A stretch of DNA of 64,000 bases from Sunxiuqinia rutila (GTDB lineage Bacteria > Bacteroidota > Bacteroidia > Bacteroidales > Prolixibacteraceae), in the NCBI RefSeq assembly GCF_050589705.1, contig NZ_JBNGOT010000003.1:310001-374000 (forward strand). Reading direction: 5' to 3'. The notes under the pieces were generated by a model. The model worked only from the letters and a program-made list of their open reading frames with translations, was not told the DNA's origin and made no database searches. Positions 8,659-17,134 of this stretch are shown here, in pieces. The translations under genes and the position numbers were made by a program. Every line of letters begins with the position of its first letter. Position 1 is the first letter of the stretch.

Positions 8659-9858
8659 ATGGGAAAAGTATTGATCATTGGCGCGGGTGGCGTGGGAACA
8701 GTTGTTGCTCACAAGATGGCTGCGCTTCCTGAGGTTTTTACTGAAATCATGCTGGCAAGCCGCACCAAAGCCAAGTGTGATGAGATTGCTGACAAAATTG
8801 GAGGTAACCGCATTCAAACCGCCCAGGTAGACGCGGAAAACGTACCTCAACTGGTGGAGTTAATTCGTAGCTTCAAACCGGACCTGGTTGTCAATGTTGC
8901 CCTTCCCTACCAGGATCTTCCGATCATGGATGCTTGTTTGGAAACTGAAGTCAGTTACCTGGACACGGCCAACTACGAACCCAAAGACGAAGCAAAATTT
9001 GAATATAAATGGCAATGGGCTTACCAAAACCGGTTTAAAGAAGCAGGCATTACTGCCATCTTAGGCTGTGGTTTTGACCCGGGAGTGACCAGCATCTTTA
9101 CAGCTCATGCTGCCAAACACCATTTTGACGAGATCCAATACCTGGACATTGTCGACTGCAACGCAGGGGACCATGGTAAAGCATTTGCCACCAACTTCAA
9201 CCCTGAAATTAATATTCGCGAAGTCACCCAAAAAGGAAAATACTGGAAAGATGGTCAGTGGGAAGAAACAGAGCCGCATGAAATTCACAAACCATTGAAC
9301 TATCCTCATATTGGCCCTAAAGAGTCTTACTTGATTTATCATGAAGAGCTGGAGTCGTTGGTGAAGAATTTCCCAACCATCAAACAGGCACGTTTCTGGA
9401 TGACCTTCGGACAGGAATACCTGACTCACCTGCGTGTGATCCAAAATATCGGTATGGCCGGAATTGAGCCAGTCATGTACGAAGGACGCGAAATTGTTCC
9501 AATTCAGTTTTTAAAAGCTGTTCTTCCTAACCCGGGAGATTTGGGTGAAAACTACAAGGGACAAACCTCGATTGGTTGCCGCATCAAAGGATTGAAAGAT
9601 GGTCAGGAAAAAACCTACTACGTGTACAACAACTGCGACCACGAAGTGGCTTATGCCGAAACCGGCACGCAGGCAGTTAGCTACACTACGGGAGTTCCGG
9701 CTATGATTGGTGCCATGATGTACCTGAAAGGCTTGTGGAAAAAAGAAGGTGTATTCAACGTAGAAGAATTCGATCCGGATCCATTTATGGAAGCGTTGAA
9801 CGAACATGGCCTGCCTTGGCACGAAATTCACGACACAAATCTGGAAATGGACTATTAA
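8659..9858 (+). CDS. Carboxynorspermidine-synthase-type saccharopine dehydrogenase
   Basis: A 399-residue NAD(P)H-dependent dehydrogenase of the saccharopine-dehydrogenase superfamily. The Rossmann motif GAGGVG is at 8-13, then MLASRTKAKCDEIADKI. The central part has LGCGFDPGVTSIFTAHAAK and DCNAGDHGKAFATNFNPEIN, as in bacterial carboxy(nor)spermidine dehydrogenases. These condense aspartate semialdehyde with a diamine in an alternative spermidine route. The partner decarboxylase is not nearby, so the polyamine role rests on family resemblance. It is a single-gene unit with a terminator right after it. Confidence 0.85.
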   Translation: MGKVLIIGAGGVGTVVAHKMAALPEVFTEIMLASRTKAKCDEIADKIGGNRIQTAQVDAENVPQLVELIRSFKPDLVVNVALPYQDLPIMDACLETEVSYLDTANYEPKDEAKFEYKWQWAYQNRFKEAGITAILGCGFDPGVTSIFTAHAAKHHFDEIQYLDIVDCNAGDHGKAFATNFNPEINIREVTQKGKYWKDGQWEETEPHEIHKPLNYPHIGPKESYLIYHEELESLVKNFPTIKQARFWMTFGQEYLTHLRVIQNIGMAGIEPVMYEGREIVPIQFLKAVLPNPGDLGENYKGQTSIGCRIKGLKDGQEKTYYVYNNCDHEVAYAETGTQAVSYTTGVPAMIGAMMYLKGLWKKEGVFNVEEFDPDPFMEALNEHGLPWHEIHDTNLEMDY

Positions 9859-9882
9859 GCCCGACCAAAAAATAAACTAAGA

Positions 9883-9903
9883 AACCCGGCGATTTGCCGG
9901 GTT
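9883..9903 (+). terminator. Intrinsic terminator after the carboxynorspermidine-type dehydrogenase
   Basis: AACCCGGC and GCCGGGTT form an 8-bp stem with a 5-base loop, followed by a T-rich run. It lies 24 bases after the stop codon. The left flank is A-rich, so it may also stop transcription of the convergent lipoprotein gene. Confidence 0.85.
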
Positions 9904-9948
9904 TTGTTTTTTTACCGAGTCTGTACATGAATTGCAATACCGCTTCCT

Positions 9949-11259
9949 TCAAATTTCAGCCTGGTTCTCTTCCATTATTGCGAGCTTATACAAATACTTA
10001 TCGCTTCGTTGCAAAATGGCCCCTCTTAAAACAGCTGGCGTTGCTTTAAATGTTCCTTCCAGCTTATTCTTTGCCAACAGCTCAAACTCCGGCGCAGCCT
10101 TAATAACTGAGGTCTCCCCATTGGTATTGGTGAAATAAATGACACCCGCCGCATAAATTGGAGCGCAATTGAAATGTCCCTTTAGTTTTTCAGTCCAATG
10201 CACCTTGCCATTACCCGGATTCAGGCAAGTTAGTGTTCCCCGTTCATCAACCATAAACATCAAGCTATCTACAATTACCGGAGTTGAAGTTTGTGGAACA
10301 TGTTCATCGGTTTGCCAAACCACATGCGACTCAGTAATGTCTCCTTTGCCAGTAGGATCAACAGCCAAAAGCCTGGCAAAATATGGCGCTCCCTGCGACA
10401 GCACCCAGCCGGAATTAACCAGCACCAGTCCGTTATAATATAGCGGCATGCTCACCGCCGAGTCTTCACCATAAAATACTCGCCAGTTCTCCTTTCCGGT
10501 GTTCGGATCGTAAGAAATGGCAAACAGCGACCGGTTGGTAATCAACTGATCCTGTCCATTAACCTGAATAATTAAGGGTGTCTGGTAGGACTTCCGGTAA
10601 ACCGGAGCAACGTCATTATAAGCCTTCTGATCCGGTGTGCCCACCTGCCATACTGTTTCACCGGTATGCTTGTTCAATGCATAAATGTTCTGCACATCGG
10701 TTCCTTCCAGATGAACAATCAGCAAATCCTTGTATAGAATGATTGAAGAAGCTGCGCCTTGCAAATGCTCGCAATTCAGATCCGTCCTGCTCCAGACCAC
10801 TTCAAAATTCCGGGTATCAATACACGCCGTTCCGTAGGTGCCATAGTGCACGTAAACAAAATCTTTTTCAATGCACGGCGTTGGAGTGGCATAGCTGTTG
10901 GTAGCATGCATCCGCTGAACCGTATCGGGACGGTAAAGCTCCAGCTCCTGAAGCAATTCACCGGAGTCAAAATCAAAGCAGACCACTGAGAACCAATCTC
11001 CGTCGCGGTCAGCGGTCGTCATCCAAACTTGCTGATTAAATACTACAGGCGATGACCAGCCAACTCCATTTACCGGTACTTTCCATGCAATATTTTTCGT
11101 TTCACTCCACTGAATCGGGACATTTTCCGAGTCCGATAAGCCATTCAAATTTGATCCCCGAAAGTGAGTCCAGTTTTCCGGTTGTGTGCCTGCACAAGAG
11201 AAGAGCAGCTGGGCCAGCACAAAAAGCCCCAAGGTGACAAGCTTAGTTGGTTTACGCAT
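9949..11259 (-). CDS. PQQ-like beta-propeller repeat lipoprotein
   Basis: A 436-residue envelope protein. The lipoprotein signal LVTLGLFVLAQLLFSCAG puts the lipidated Cys at about residue 22. The rest is made of repeated propeller blades with the family's pattern, for example SVVCFDFDSGELLQE, IYALNKHTGETVWQVGT, AISYDPNTGKENWRVFYG and LTCLNPGNGKVHWTEKLKG. Proteins annotated as PQQ-binding-like repeats often act as scaffolds and need not bind PQQ. No partner dehydrogenase is visible. It is monocistronic and converges on the plus-strand dehydrogenase. Substrate or partner unknown. Confidence 0.85.
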   Translation of the reverse strand: MRKPTKLVTLGLFVLAQLLFSCAGTQPENWTHFRGSNLNGLSDSENVPIQWSETKNIAWKVPVNGVGWSSPVVFNQQVWMTTADRDGDWFSVVCFDFDSGELLQELELYRPDTVQRMHATNSYATPTPCIEKDFVYVHYGTYGTACIDTRNFEVVWSRTDLNCEHLQGAASSIILYKDLLIVHLEGTDVQNIYALNKHTGETVWQVGTPDQKAYNDVAPVYRKSYQTPLIIQVNGQDQLITNRSLFAISYDPNTGKENWRVFYGEDSAVSMPLYYNGLVLVNSGWVLSQGAPYFARLLAVDPTGKGDITESHVVWQTDEHVPQTSTPVIVDSLMFMVDERGTLTCLNPGNGKVHWTEKLKGHFNCAPIYAAGVIYFTNTNGETSVIKAAPEFELLAKNKLEGTFKATPAVLRGAILQRSDKYLYKLAIMEENQAEI

Positions 11260-11405
11260 GATTCGTTGTTTGTTAGTTGAATGATTTGAAGCTTAAAGAT
11301 CGTCACTTATTCTGTTTTTCAAAACATTGTAGTTCCCTATTTTTTTGAATTCATCACTACCCCAAACAGCAATTCAGCCTCGACTCATCAGAATTATGCC
11401 AACAA

Positions 11406-11432
11406 AAAAGCCATCCCTGAGGAATGGCTTTT
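11406..11432 (-). terminator. Intrinsic terminator of the 2-oxoacid oxidoreductase operon
   Basis: AAAAGCCAT and ATGGCTTTT form a near-perfect stem about 22 bases after the gamma-subunit stop. It is flanked by A-runs on the left, which read as T-runs on the transcribed strand. Confidence 0.8.
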
Positions 11433-11454
11433 ATTCGATATATAATCAGATAGA

Positions 11455-12006
11455 TTAAATTTCATTGACAGCTTCCAGCTTTTCCTGGCCAGCCTGAATG
11501 GCCTCGAGGTTAAGCGGAATCAACTTATGGTGACGCTCAGGAAGAGATTTCTCCAAGCCTTTGCGAATACTTTCCATGGCCACAATTGGCTTGGCCTTCA
11601 AGTAAGCGCCCAGCACCACCATGTTGAAAGTCTTCACATTTCCAAGGTCGGCAGCGATCTTTGTACCTTCAATCTTATAAATATTGATATCCTTCCGGCT
11701 TGGCGGATTTACAATCCCGTTAGGATCATACAAAAGTACACCACCTGGTTTTACGGTCTTTTCAAACTTATCCATCGACTGTTGATTCAGGATAATTGCG
11801 GTATCAAATTCATGCAGAATAGGCGAGCTAATGCGCGTATCGCTGATGATAACCGATACGTTGGCCGTACCGCCACGCATTTCGGGACCATAGGACGGAA
11901 ACCAGGTCACTTCCTGATCTTGCATAACGCCTGAATAAGCCAGAATTTTCCCCATGGAAAGAACCCCTTGTCCACCAAACCCGGCAATAATTATTTCTTC
12001 AGTCAT
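11455..12006 (-). CDS. korC: 2-oxoacid:ferredoxin oxidoreductase, gamma subunit
   Basis: The 183-residue gamma subunit of a 2-oxoacid:ferredoxin oxidoreductase, which oxidatively decarboxylates a 2-oxoacid to an acyl-CoA while reducing ferredoxin (or the reverse). Family hallmarks: EIIIAGFGGQGVLSMGKILA at the start, then SYGPEMRGGTANVSVIIS and FNMVVLGAYLKA. It is the last of four genes, 12 bases after the beta subunit, and is followed by a terminator. The gene set is the Kor/Vor type; sequence alone does not separate 2-oxoglutarate from branched-chain or aryl 2-oxoacids. Confidence 0.92.
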   Translation of the reverse strand: MTEEIIIAGFGGQGVLSMGKILAYSGVMQDQEVTWFPSYGPEMRGGTANVSVIISDTRISSPILHEFDTAIILNQQSMDKFEKTVKPGGVLLYDPNGIVNPPSRKDINIYKIEGTKIAADLGNVKTFNMVVLGAYLKAKPIVAMESIRKGLEKSLPERHHKLIPLNLEAIQAGQEKLEAVNEI

Positions 12007-12018
12007 GATTTCAGTTTT

Positions 12019-12816
12019 TTAGTTCTTTTTAAAATAAGCATCCGGAGCATCACGCTCACCATCTTTCATATCGCCCATCGGGAAGAAGGGGAACATATTC
12101 TCTTCCATCCATTTGTTGGCATCAACCGGATTCAGACGCCAGCCTGAGTTACAGGTAGAAACCACTTCAACAAAGGAAGTTCCTTTCTTATCCAAAGCAT
12201 TCTGGAAGGCTTTTTTAATGGCTTTCCGACATTTGCGGGCAGTGGCTGGTGTATGCGCTGATTGACGCGTAACATAAGCCGTTCCGGGCAATTGTGCAAT
12301 CAGTTCTGTAATTTTCAACGGATAACCGTTACGATCCAAATCGCGTCCGCAAGGCGTTGTTGCCGTTACCTGTCCCAGCAGCGTGGTTGGGGCCATTTGC
12401 CCACCGGTCATTCCATAAATGGCATTGTTGATGAAAATAACCACGATGTTTTCGCCACGGTTGCAGGCATGCATAATTTCGGCTGTTCCAATTGAGGCTA
12501 AGTCGCCATCGCCCTGGTAAGTGAAAACCACTTTATCTTCGTTCACACGTGCAATTCCGGTAGCCACTGCAGGTGCCCGTCCGTGCGCAGCTTCCTGCCA
12601 GTCGATATCAATGTAATTGTAAGCGAAAACGGAACATCCAACGGGTGAAACCCCAATAGTTTTCTCCTGGATATTCAGATCTTCAATCACCTCGGCCACC
12701 AAACGGTGAACCACGCCATGCGTACAGCCCGGGCAATAGTGCATGGTTTTATCAGTCAGCAATTTGGGTTTCTCGTAAACCAGGTTTTCGGGCTTAATAA
12801 TATCTTTAATATCCAT
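12019..12816 (-). CDS. korB: 2-oxoacid:ferredoxin oxidoreductase, beta subunit (thiamine-diphosphate binding)
   Basis: The catalytic half that binds thiamine diphosphate, 265 residues from the ATG chosen here. An upstream extension of 30 residues would overlap the alpha-subunit gene and lacks family resemblance. Visible motifs: HYCPGCTHGVVHRLVAEVIE near the N-terminus, GVSPVGCSVFAYNY, HGRAPAVATGIAR, and the thiamine-diphosphate motif with GDGDLASIG and NNAIYGMTGGQ. It is 4 bases from the alpha-subunit stop, so translation is probably coupled. Confidence 0.93.
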   Translation of the reverse strand: MDIKDIIKPENLVYEKPKLLTDKTMHYCPGCTHGVVHRLVAEVIEDLNIQEKTIGVSPVGCSVFAYNYIDIDWQEAAHGRAPAVATGIARVNEDKVVFTYQGDGDLASIGTAEIMHACNRGENIVVIFINNAIYGMTGGQMAPTTLLGQVTATTPCGRDLDRNGYPLKITELIAQLPGTAYVTRQSAHTPATARKCRKAIKKAFQNALDKKGTSFVEVVSTCNSGWRLNPVDANKWMEENMFPFFPMGDMKDGERDAPDAYFKKN

Positions 12817-12820
12817 CTTT

Positions 12821-13915
12821 TTACGCTTCAATAAGTTTTTGTTCCAATGCTTCCACAACTTCGCCCGGTGTTGGAATAATTCCGCCCATACGGCCAAAGT
12901 AATCAACAGGTACCGAACTGTTGCTGCATCCGGCAGCCAACTTCACGTCTTCCACCATTTGTCCGGCATTCATTTCTACAGTCAAAAAGCCTTTTACCTT
13001 TGTTGCCAGTTCGGCAATGGGCTTTTTCGGGAACGGATACAAGGTAATGGGTCTCAGCAAGCCCACTTTTAAACCTTTCGCACGTGCCAGGTCAACCGAC
13101 TTTTGGCAGATACGGGCCGAAGAACCAAAAGCCACTAAAATGTACTCAGCATCCTCGCACTGAAACATTTCGTAACGGACTTCTTCCTCTTCCATTTGTT
13201 TGTATTTTTCCTGAAAACGACGGTTGTTGCTTTCCATTTTAGCTGAATCCATTTCCAGCGAAGTAATCACATTGTACTCGCGGTTGGTCTTTTTACCATT
13301 GGTTGCCCAACTTCCATATTTAGCATCAATTTCTTCGGCTGTCATGCGAGGTTTATAGTCGCTCAACTCCACTTTTTCCATCATCTGACCAATGGCACCA
13401 TCTGTCAGAATCATCGCTGGGTTGCGGTATTTATATGCCAGTTCGAAGCCCAAATCAACAAAATCGTTCATTTCCTGAACCGAAGACGGAGCCAGCACAA
13501 TAAGCCGATAGTCTCCATGTCCGCCTCCTTTGGTCGATTGAAAATAATCGGCCTGCGAGGGCTGAATGGTTCCCAATCCCGGGCCACCACGTTGCACATT
13601 CACAATTAAGCACGGCAATTCAGCTCCGGCAATGTAAGAAATACCTTCTGCCATTAAGCTGATTCCGGGACTTGAAGAAGAGGTCATCACTTTTTTTCCG
13701 GACCCCGCTGCTCCGTAAACCATATTTATGGAGGCTACTTCACTTTCGGCCTGCAAAACAACCATACCGGTTTCATCCCAGGGTTCGCGATCCATTAACG
13801 TTTCCATCACCTCAGACTGTGGGGTGATCGGGTAACCAAAGTAACCGTCGCAGCCACACCGAATGGCCGCTTCTGCAATTACTTCATTCCCTTTCATTAA
13901 TCTTAATTCTCCCAT
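12821..13915 (-). CDS. korA: 2-oxoacid:ferredoxin oxidoreductase, alpha subunit (VorB/KorA type)
   Basis: The 364-residue alpha subunit. Seen: GNEVIAEAAIRCGCDGYFGY at the N-terminus, then YPITPQSEVMETL, MVYGAAGSGKKVMTSSSSPG, QRGGPGLGTIQPSQADY, and the C-terminal transketolase-like domain from about 260 (AEYILVAFGSSARI). It is preceded by a two-cluster ferredoxin and followed by the beta and gamma subunits, the usual DABC order. Proteins of this subgroup are often named VorB (2-oxoisovalerate), but the true substrate cannot be read from sequence. Nearby aromatic genes make an aryl 2-oxoacid possible. Confidence 0.93.
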   Translation of the reverse strand: MGELRLMKGNEVIAEAAIRCGCDGYFGYPITPQSEVMETLMDREPWDETGMVVLQAESEVASINMVYGAAGSGKKVMTSSSSPGISLMAEGISYIAGAELPCLIVNVQRGGPGLGTIQPSQADYFQSTKGGGHGDYRLIVLAPSSVQEMNDFVDLGFELAYKYRNPAMILTDGAIGQMMEKVELSDYKPRMTAEEIDAKYGSWATNGKKTNREYNVITSLEMDSAKMESNNRRFQEKYKQMEEEEVRYEMFQCEDAEYILVAFGSSARICQKSVDLARAKGLKVGLLRPITLYPFPKKPIAELATKVKGFLTVEMNAGQMVEDVKLAAGCSNSSVPVDYFGRMGGIIPTPGEVVEALEQKLIEA

Positions 13916-13944
13916 CTATTGAATCTTTTTAATATTAACAGAAA

Positions 13945-14169
13945 TTAGATCTTAACGCGGTATACCGTGATACAGGTATCCGGACAAACTACCGCGCAGT
14001 TTGAACAGCCAATACATGCTTCGGGGTTTTCCATGAAGGAATAATGATATCCCCGGCTATTTACCTGTTTATTTTGTCCTAAAACCTGCTGCGGACAAGC
14101 AACAACGCAAAGGCCGCAACCTTTACATTCCTCGGTGTCAACAACAACTGCACCTACTACTTTTGCCAT
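13945..14169 (-). CDS. korD: 2[4Fe-4S] ferredoxin subunit of the 2-oxoacid oxidoreductase
   Basis: A 74-residue ferredoxin-like delta subunit with two complete cluster motifs: CKGCGLCVVACP (about 15-26) and CIGCSNCAVVCP (about 52-63). The 25-residue insertion between them is usual for delta subunits. It leads the operon and would pass electrons from the thiamine-diphosphate site to a soluble carrier. A minus-strand TAGATTTG box lies about 76 bases upstream. Confidence 0.93.
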   Translation of the reverse strand: MAKVVGAVVVDTEECKGCGLCVVACPQQVLGQNKQVNSRGYHYSFMENPEACIGCSNCAVVCPDTCITVYRVKI

Positions 14170-14244
14170 GGTTCTCTTTTTTAAAATTTCTCCACTCTAA
14201 AAAACCGGCTTTCCGCATGCTGCGGCCTGTTCAAGCCGGACTTA

Positions 14245-14252
14245 CAAATCTA
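14245..14252 (-). promoter_or_regulatory. Possible -7 promoter box (TAGATTTG) of the 2-oxoacid oxidoreductase operon
   Basis: On the minus strand TAGATTTG fits TAnnTTTG, 75 bases before the ferredoxin ATG. Candidate -33 TTG elements at 14276-14282 are 23-26 bases away, slightly far. Confidence 0.35.
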
Positions 14253-14392
14253 AAACATCAGTACTTTTCAGCTTGCAACAAATGTTGCATATTCAGCTGT
14301 TCTGTATTTGGCACGCGTTTCTCCAACCAACCGAACAAGCTAAATCACTTGAATTCATCATTCTGCTTGTCGGATTCGTTGTTCTCATCGTT

Positions 14393-14959
14393 TCAAATTT
14401 TATTCAATATCCTGGTGAAGATATTGCGATGAATGCCCAGATAAGAGGCAATGTGCTGCCGCTGCACCCGGGAAACCAAATCACCGTGTTCCTTCACAAA
14501 CTTTTTCACCCGTTGCGATGCCGTTAAGGATTGCAACATATGCACCCGTTTCAAGGCATTCACATAACTTTCTTCAGCCATACGCCGCACCAGGCCTTGC
14601 AACTCATTGCAACTTTCCAGCAGCTGATCAAACTCCGGTTTGGTGATGTAAATGATTTCAGAGTCTTCGTAGGCCCGAATGGCTTCCGAAGAGTTTTCGC
14701 CTGATAAAAATGAATCATGGCTACTCACAATGGCATTATCGGGCGCGTAGAAAAAACGCGAAATCCATTCCTGACCACTTTCCGCAACATAAGTTGCATA
14801 CATCAAACCACGGAGCAAAATCCCCACTTTCTGGTTGGGCTCATCATAGGCTAAAAAGGAATCGCCCTTCTTCAATAAAACGGGAACTTGCTCCGAAAAG
14901 TACGATTCCAGATGAAGCAAGGTTGAATTATCCGATGTTTTTATTGAATAGGCACTCAT
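14393..14959 (-). CDS. Crp/Fnr-family transcriptional regulator
   Basis: A 188-residue regulator with an N-terminal cyclic-nucleotide-binding-like beta roll (about 25-115, LLKKGDSFLAYDE, VGILLRGLMYATYV) and a C-terminal winged helix-turn-helix (about 145-188, RQHIASYLGIHRNIFTRIL). No N-terminal Cys cluster as in Fnr is present, so it is not an obvious oxygen sensor. It starts 14 bases after the aminotransferase stop, in the same transcript, and lies directly upstream of the 2-oxoacid oxidoreductase operon. Control of that operon is a reasonable inference. Ligand unknown. Confidence 0.88.
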   Translation of the reverse strand: MSAYSIKTSDNSTLLHLESYFSEQVPVLLKKGDSFLAYDEPNQKVGILLRGLMYATYVAESGQEWISRFFYAPDNAIVSSHDSFLSGENSSEAIRAYEDSEIIYITKPEFDQLLESCNELQGLVRRMAEESYVNALKRVHMLQSLTASQRVKKFVKEHGDLVSRVQRQHIASYLGIHRNIFTRILNKI

Positions 14960-14973
14960 TTCGTTTCAATTGA

Positions 14974-16290
14974 TTAATTCACAGGGAAATCTGCGGCAAA
15001 CTGCTCCAGGCGTTTGTCCAGATCTTCAAACTGATTGCGGTACACATGCGACACGCAGGCACGCAGACCTTCTTTTTCGCTACCGGTATTTTTCAGGGTA
15101 ATTGCACTTACGCCATAGTACAGCAAGTTAGCCAGTAACTGCTCGCCGGTCATTCCCGGATAGCCAATGGTAAAGTAGAAACCATCCCCCACCAATTCTT
15201 CACCGTCTTTTTCATAAACGATGTAAAAACCATGTTTTTGAAAAATTTCCTTCATGATTTTCGCCTTCTCGCCGTATTCCTTGATTTGCTGTACAAAGTT
15301 GAACTGTCCGTCGCTGGCGGCTTTAAACATTGCAGCCAAAGCATACTGTGCCGAGTGGCTGGTTCCTGACGAAAGCGTATAAAGCACCCGCAACACCACG
15401 GTGTTTCCAAAAGTGTTGCTATCAAAGCGGGTTTTCAGATTGTCATAATCGCGATTAAAAAGCGCATCAGAAATAATCATCATCCCACAGCGCTGACCAG
15501 CGTAGGAGAATATTTTCGAGCTGGAAACGAATAACACAAAGTTGTCGGTGTAACGCGCAACCGTAGCCTGAAAAGGCGCTTGCCCCGGGGTGTATAAATC
15601 TTTCCGGAAGTCCATGGCAAAATAGGCCAGGTCTTCCATAACAATCACATCGTATTTATTGGCTAATTCGCCGATAATCTGTAGTTCCTCTTCAGTAAAA
15701 CAAATCCAGCTTGGGTTGTTGGGGTTCGAATAAATGATGGAGTTAATGTTTCCTTTTGAAAGAAAGCTTTCCAGTTTTTCGCGCAGTTTTTGGCCCCGGT
15801 AGTTGAACACATCAAAGGTTTCGTATTTGTGTCCCATTACCAGCATTTGCTGTTTTTGAACCGGAAAGCCCGGGTCGATAAACAAGGCGGTATCTTTTTT
15901 CGGATCAAGGTTGGAAGCAACCAAAAGGGCAGCATAAGTTCCCTGCATCGAACCAACCGTTGGAATACAGCCAGCTGGGTTTACATCCACATTCATGAAC
16001 GACTTAACAAAACGAGATGCTTCGTATTTCAAAGGTTTGATGCCATCCATCATCGGATACCTGGAAGCCACACCGGATTTCAGTGCTTCAATTTCGGCAT
16101 CGGTTCCAACCTGTGCAGGAGGCAAGCCGGGGACACCCATTTCCATACGGACAAATTTTTCGCTGCCTTCTTCCTCAATCAAGTTTACTAAAGCTACAAT
16201 TTCACGTATCGATGCCTGACCGACATTCTCAATTCGCAGCTTGGCAATATTCCGTTCAACAAGTTGTTGATCAATTGGTGTTTTTTTCAT
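14974..16290 (-). CDS. PLP-dependent aminotransferase, class I/II
   Basis: A 438-residue fold-type I aminotransferase. The Schiff-base Lys is K259 in SSSKIFSYAGQR. Other family signs are IIYSNPNNPSWICFTEEEL (pyridoxal-ring Asn), VMEDLAYFAMDF, and the C-terminal Arg in LRACVSHVYR that binds the substrate carboxylate. It leads a two-gene unit with the Crp regulator and sits next to flavodoxin and prephenate dehydratase genes. An aromatic aminotransferase role is therefore plausible but not proven. The leader upstream of the ATG contains short alternative hairpins. Confidence 0.85.
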   Translation of the reverse strand: MKKTPIDQQLVERNIAKLRIENVGQASIREIVALVNLIEEEGSEKFVRMEMGVPGLPPAQVGTDAEIEALKSGVASRYPMMDGIKPLKYEASRFVKSFMNVDVNPAGCIPTVGSMQGTYAALLVASNLDPKKDTALFIDPGFPVQKQQMLVMGHKYETFDVFNYRGQKLREKLESFLSKGNINSIIYSNPNNPSWICFTEEELQIIGELANKYDVIVMEDLAYFAMDFRKDLYTPGQAPFQATVARYTDNFVLFVSSSKIFSYAGQRCGMMIISDALFNRDYDNLKTRFDSNTFGNTVVLRVLYTLSSGTSHSAQYALAAMFKAASDGQFNFVQQIKEYGEKAKIMKEIFQKHGFYIVYEKDGEELVGDGFYFTIGYPGMTGEQLLANLLYYGVSAITLKNTGSEKEGLRACVSHVYRNQFEDLDKRLEQFAADFPVN

Positions 16291-16594
16291 GCATTAAAAT
16301 TTGCAGAACAACTTCTGTTGTCACTCCAAATCCGAAGAAGCTGGCATGATCAGGTTGCGTTGTAAGCGACCTAAAAGTCTTCGAAATTTTTCACTAACAA
16401 ACAGAAATCCTCATTAAAAGAAGCAAAGTATTGCCGATTTACCAAAGAACGGTAACGTATTGCAAAACAGGTTTTACAAATCGACATCACTTGCAGATTG
16501 AAAGAATAAAATTGATATTTATTTGAAATAAATCAATCGAAATTAAAAGAAATTCAGGCCTTTTGGACGACCTGAATTTTATCATGTTTCCTGC
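16291..16594. other. Aminotransferase leader and flavodoxin 3' region
   Basis: A 304-base gap. On the minus strand the part next to the aminotransferase ATG holds CAGAA/TTCTG (16304-16317), which overlaps and would exclude ACAAC/GTTGT (16308-16321), and an AGGT-GC/GC-ACCT stem (16352-16372). The far end holds the flavodoxin terminator. No known riboswitch was recognised. Confidence 0.35.
16550..16579 (-). terminator. Intrinsic terminator after the flavodoxin gene
   Basis: AAATTCAGG and CCTGAATTT form a 9-bp stem with a 12-base loop. The A-rich left flank reads as a T-rich run on the transcribed strand. It starts 16 bases after the flavodoxin stop. Confidence 0.8.
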
Positions 16595-17119
16595 TTAGAA
16601 ACCAAAGTCATTTTTAATCGACTCGAGCCATTTGGCAATCCGCTCATCCGACAGTTCGGGTTCAAAATCTTCATCGAGTGGCAAGCCGATAAATTTGCCG
16701 TCAATCAAAGCTTCAGACTCTTCAAATTCATAACCGGCAGGATCAACCGCTCCTACAATCTTGGCATTTTGCTTGTTCAGCTCTTTAGCCAAGCGCCCCA
16801 TGGCATTTACAAAATGAGCCGGATAAGTAATGTGATCACCCAAGCCAAAAATAGCAATCACTTTTCCGTCGTAGCTGGCCTTACTAACTTCAGGAAAGAA
16901 CTTACTCCAGTCTGTATTGGAATATTCAGAGTCCCAAGTTTCCTTGCCAACCGTAGAAATTCCAAAAATGATTTTATCGTATTTTTCGAGATCAGCTGCC
17001 GATGCGTCGTTCACAGAAACCAGGTCTACTTTATCCGTTCCAATGGCAGCAGCCACTTTTTCAGCAGCGCGATGAACTGATCCTTTTTCAGGCCCAAAAA
17101 ACAATCCTATTTTACTCAT
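16595..17119 (-). CDS. Flavodoxin
   Basis: A 174-residue flavodoxin, a small FMN electron carrier. The order MSKIGLFFGPEKGSV, YDKIIFGISTVGKETWDSEY and IAIFGLGDHITYPAHFVNAM matches long-chain flavodoxins, including the two FMN-flanking loops. The phosphate loop reads GPEKGSV instead of the usual S/T-x-T-G-N-T, an unusual variant. It lies 15 bases after prephenate dehydratase and is followed by a terminator. It could accept electrons from the nearby 2-oxoacid:ferredoxin oxidoreductase, which is inference from context. Confidence 0.9.
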   Translation of the reverse strand: MSKIGLFFGPEKGSVHRAAEKVAAAIGTDKVDLVSVNDASAADLEKYDKIIFGISTVGKETWDSEYSNTDWSKFFPEVSKASYDGKVIAIFGLGDHITYPAHFVNAMGRLAKELNKQNAKIVGAVDPAGYEFEESEALIDGKFIGLPLDEDFEPELSDERIAKWLESIKNDFGF

Positions 17120-17134
17120 AATTCTCGTATTTTA

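Noticed and set aside
12817..12906. N-terminal extension of the beta subunit of the 2-oxoacid oxidoreductase
   Set aside because: It overlaps the alpha-subunit gene and does not resemble the family; the ATG 4 bases after the alpha stop is the natural start.
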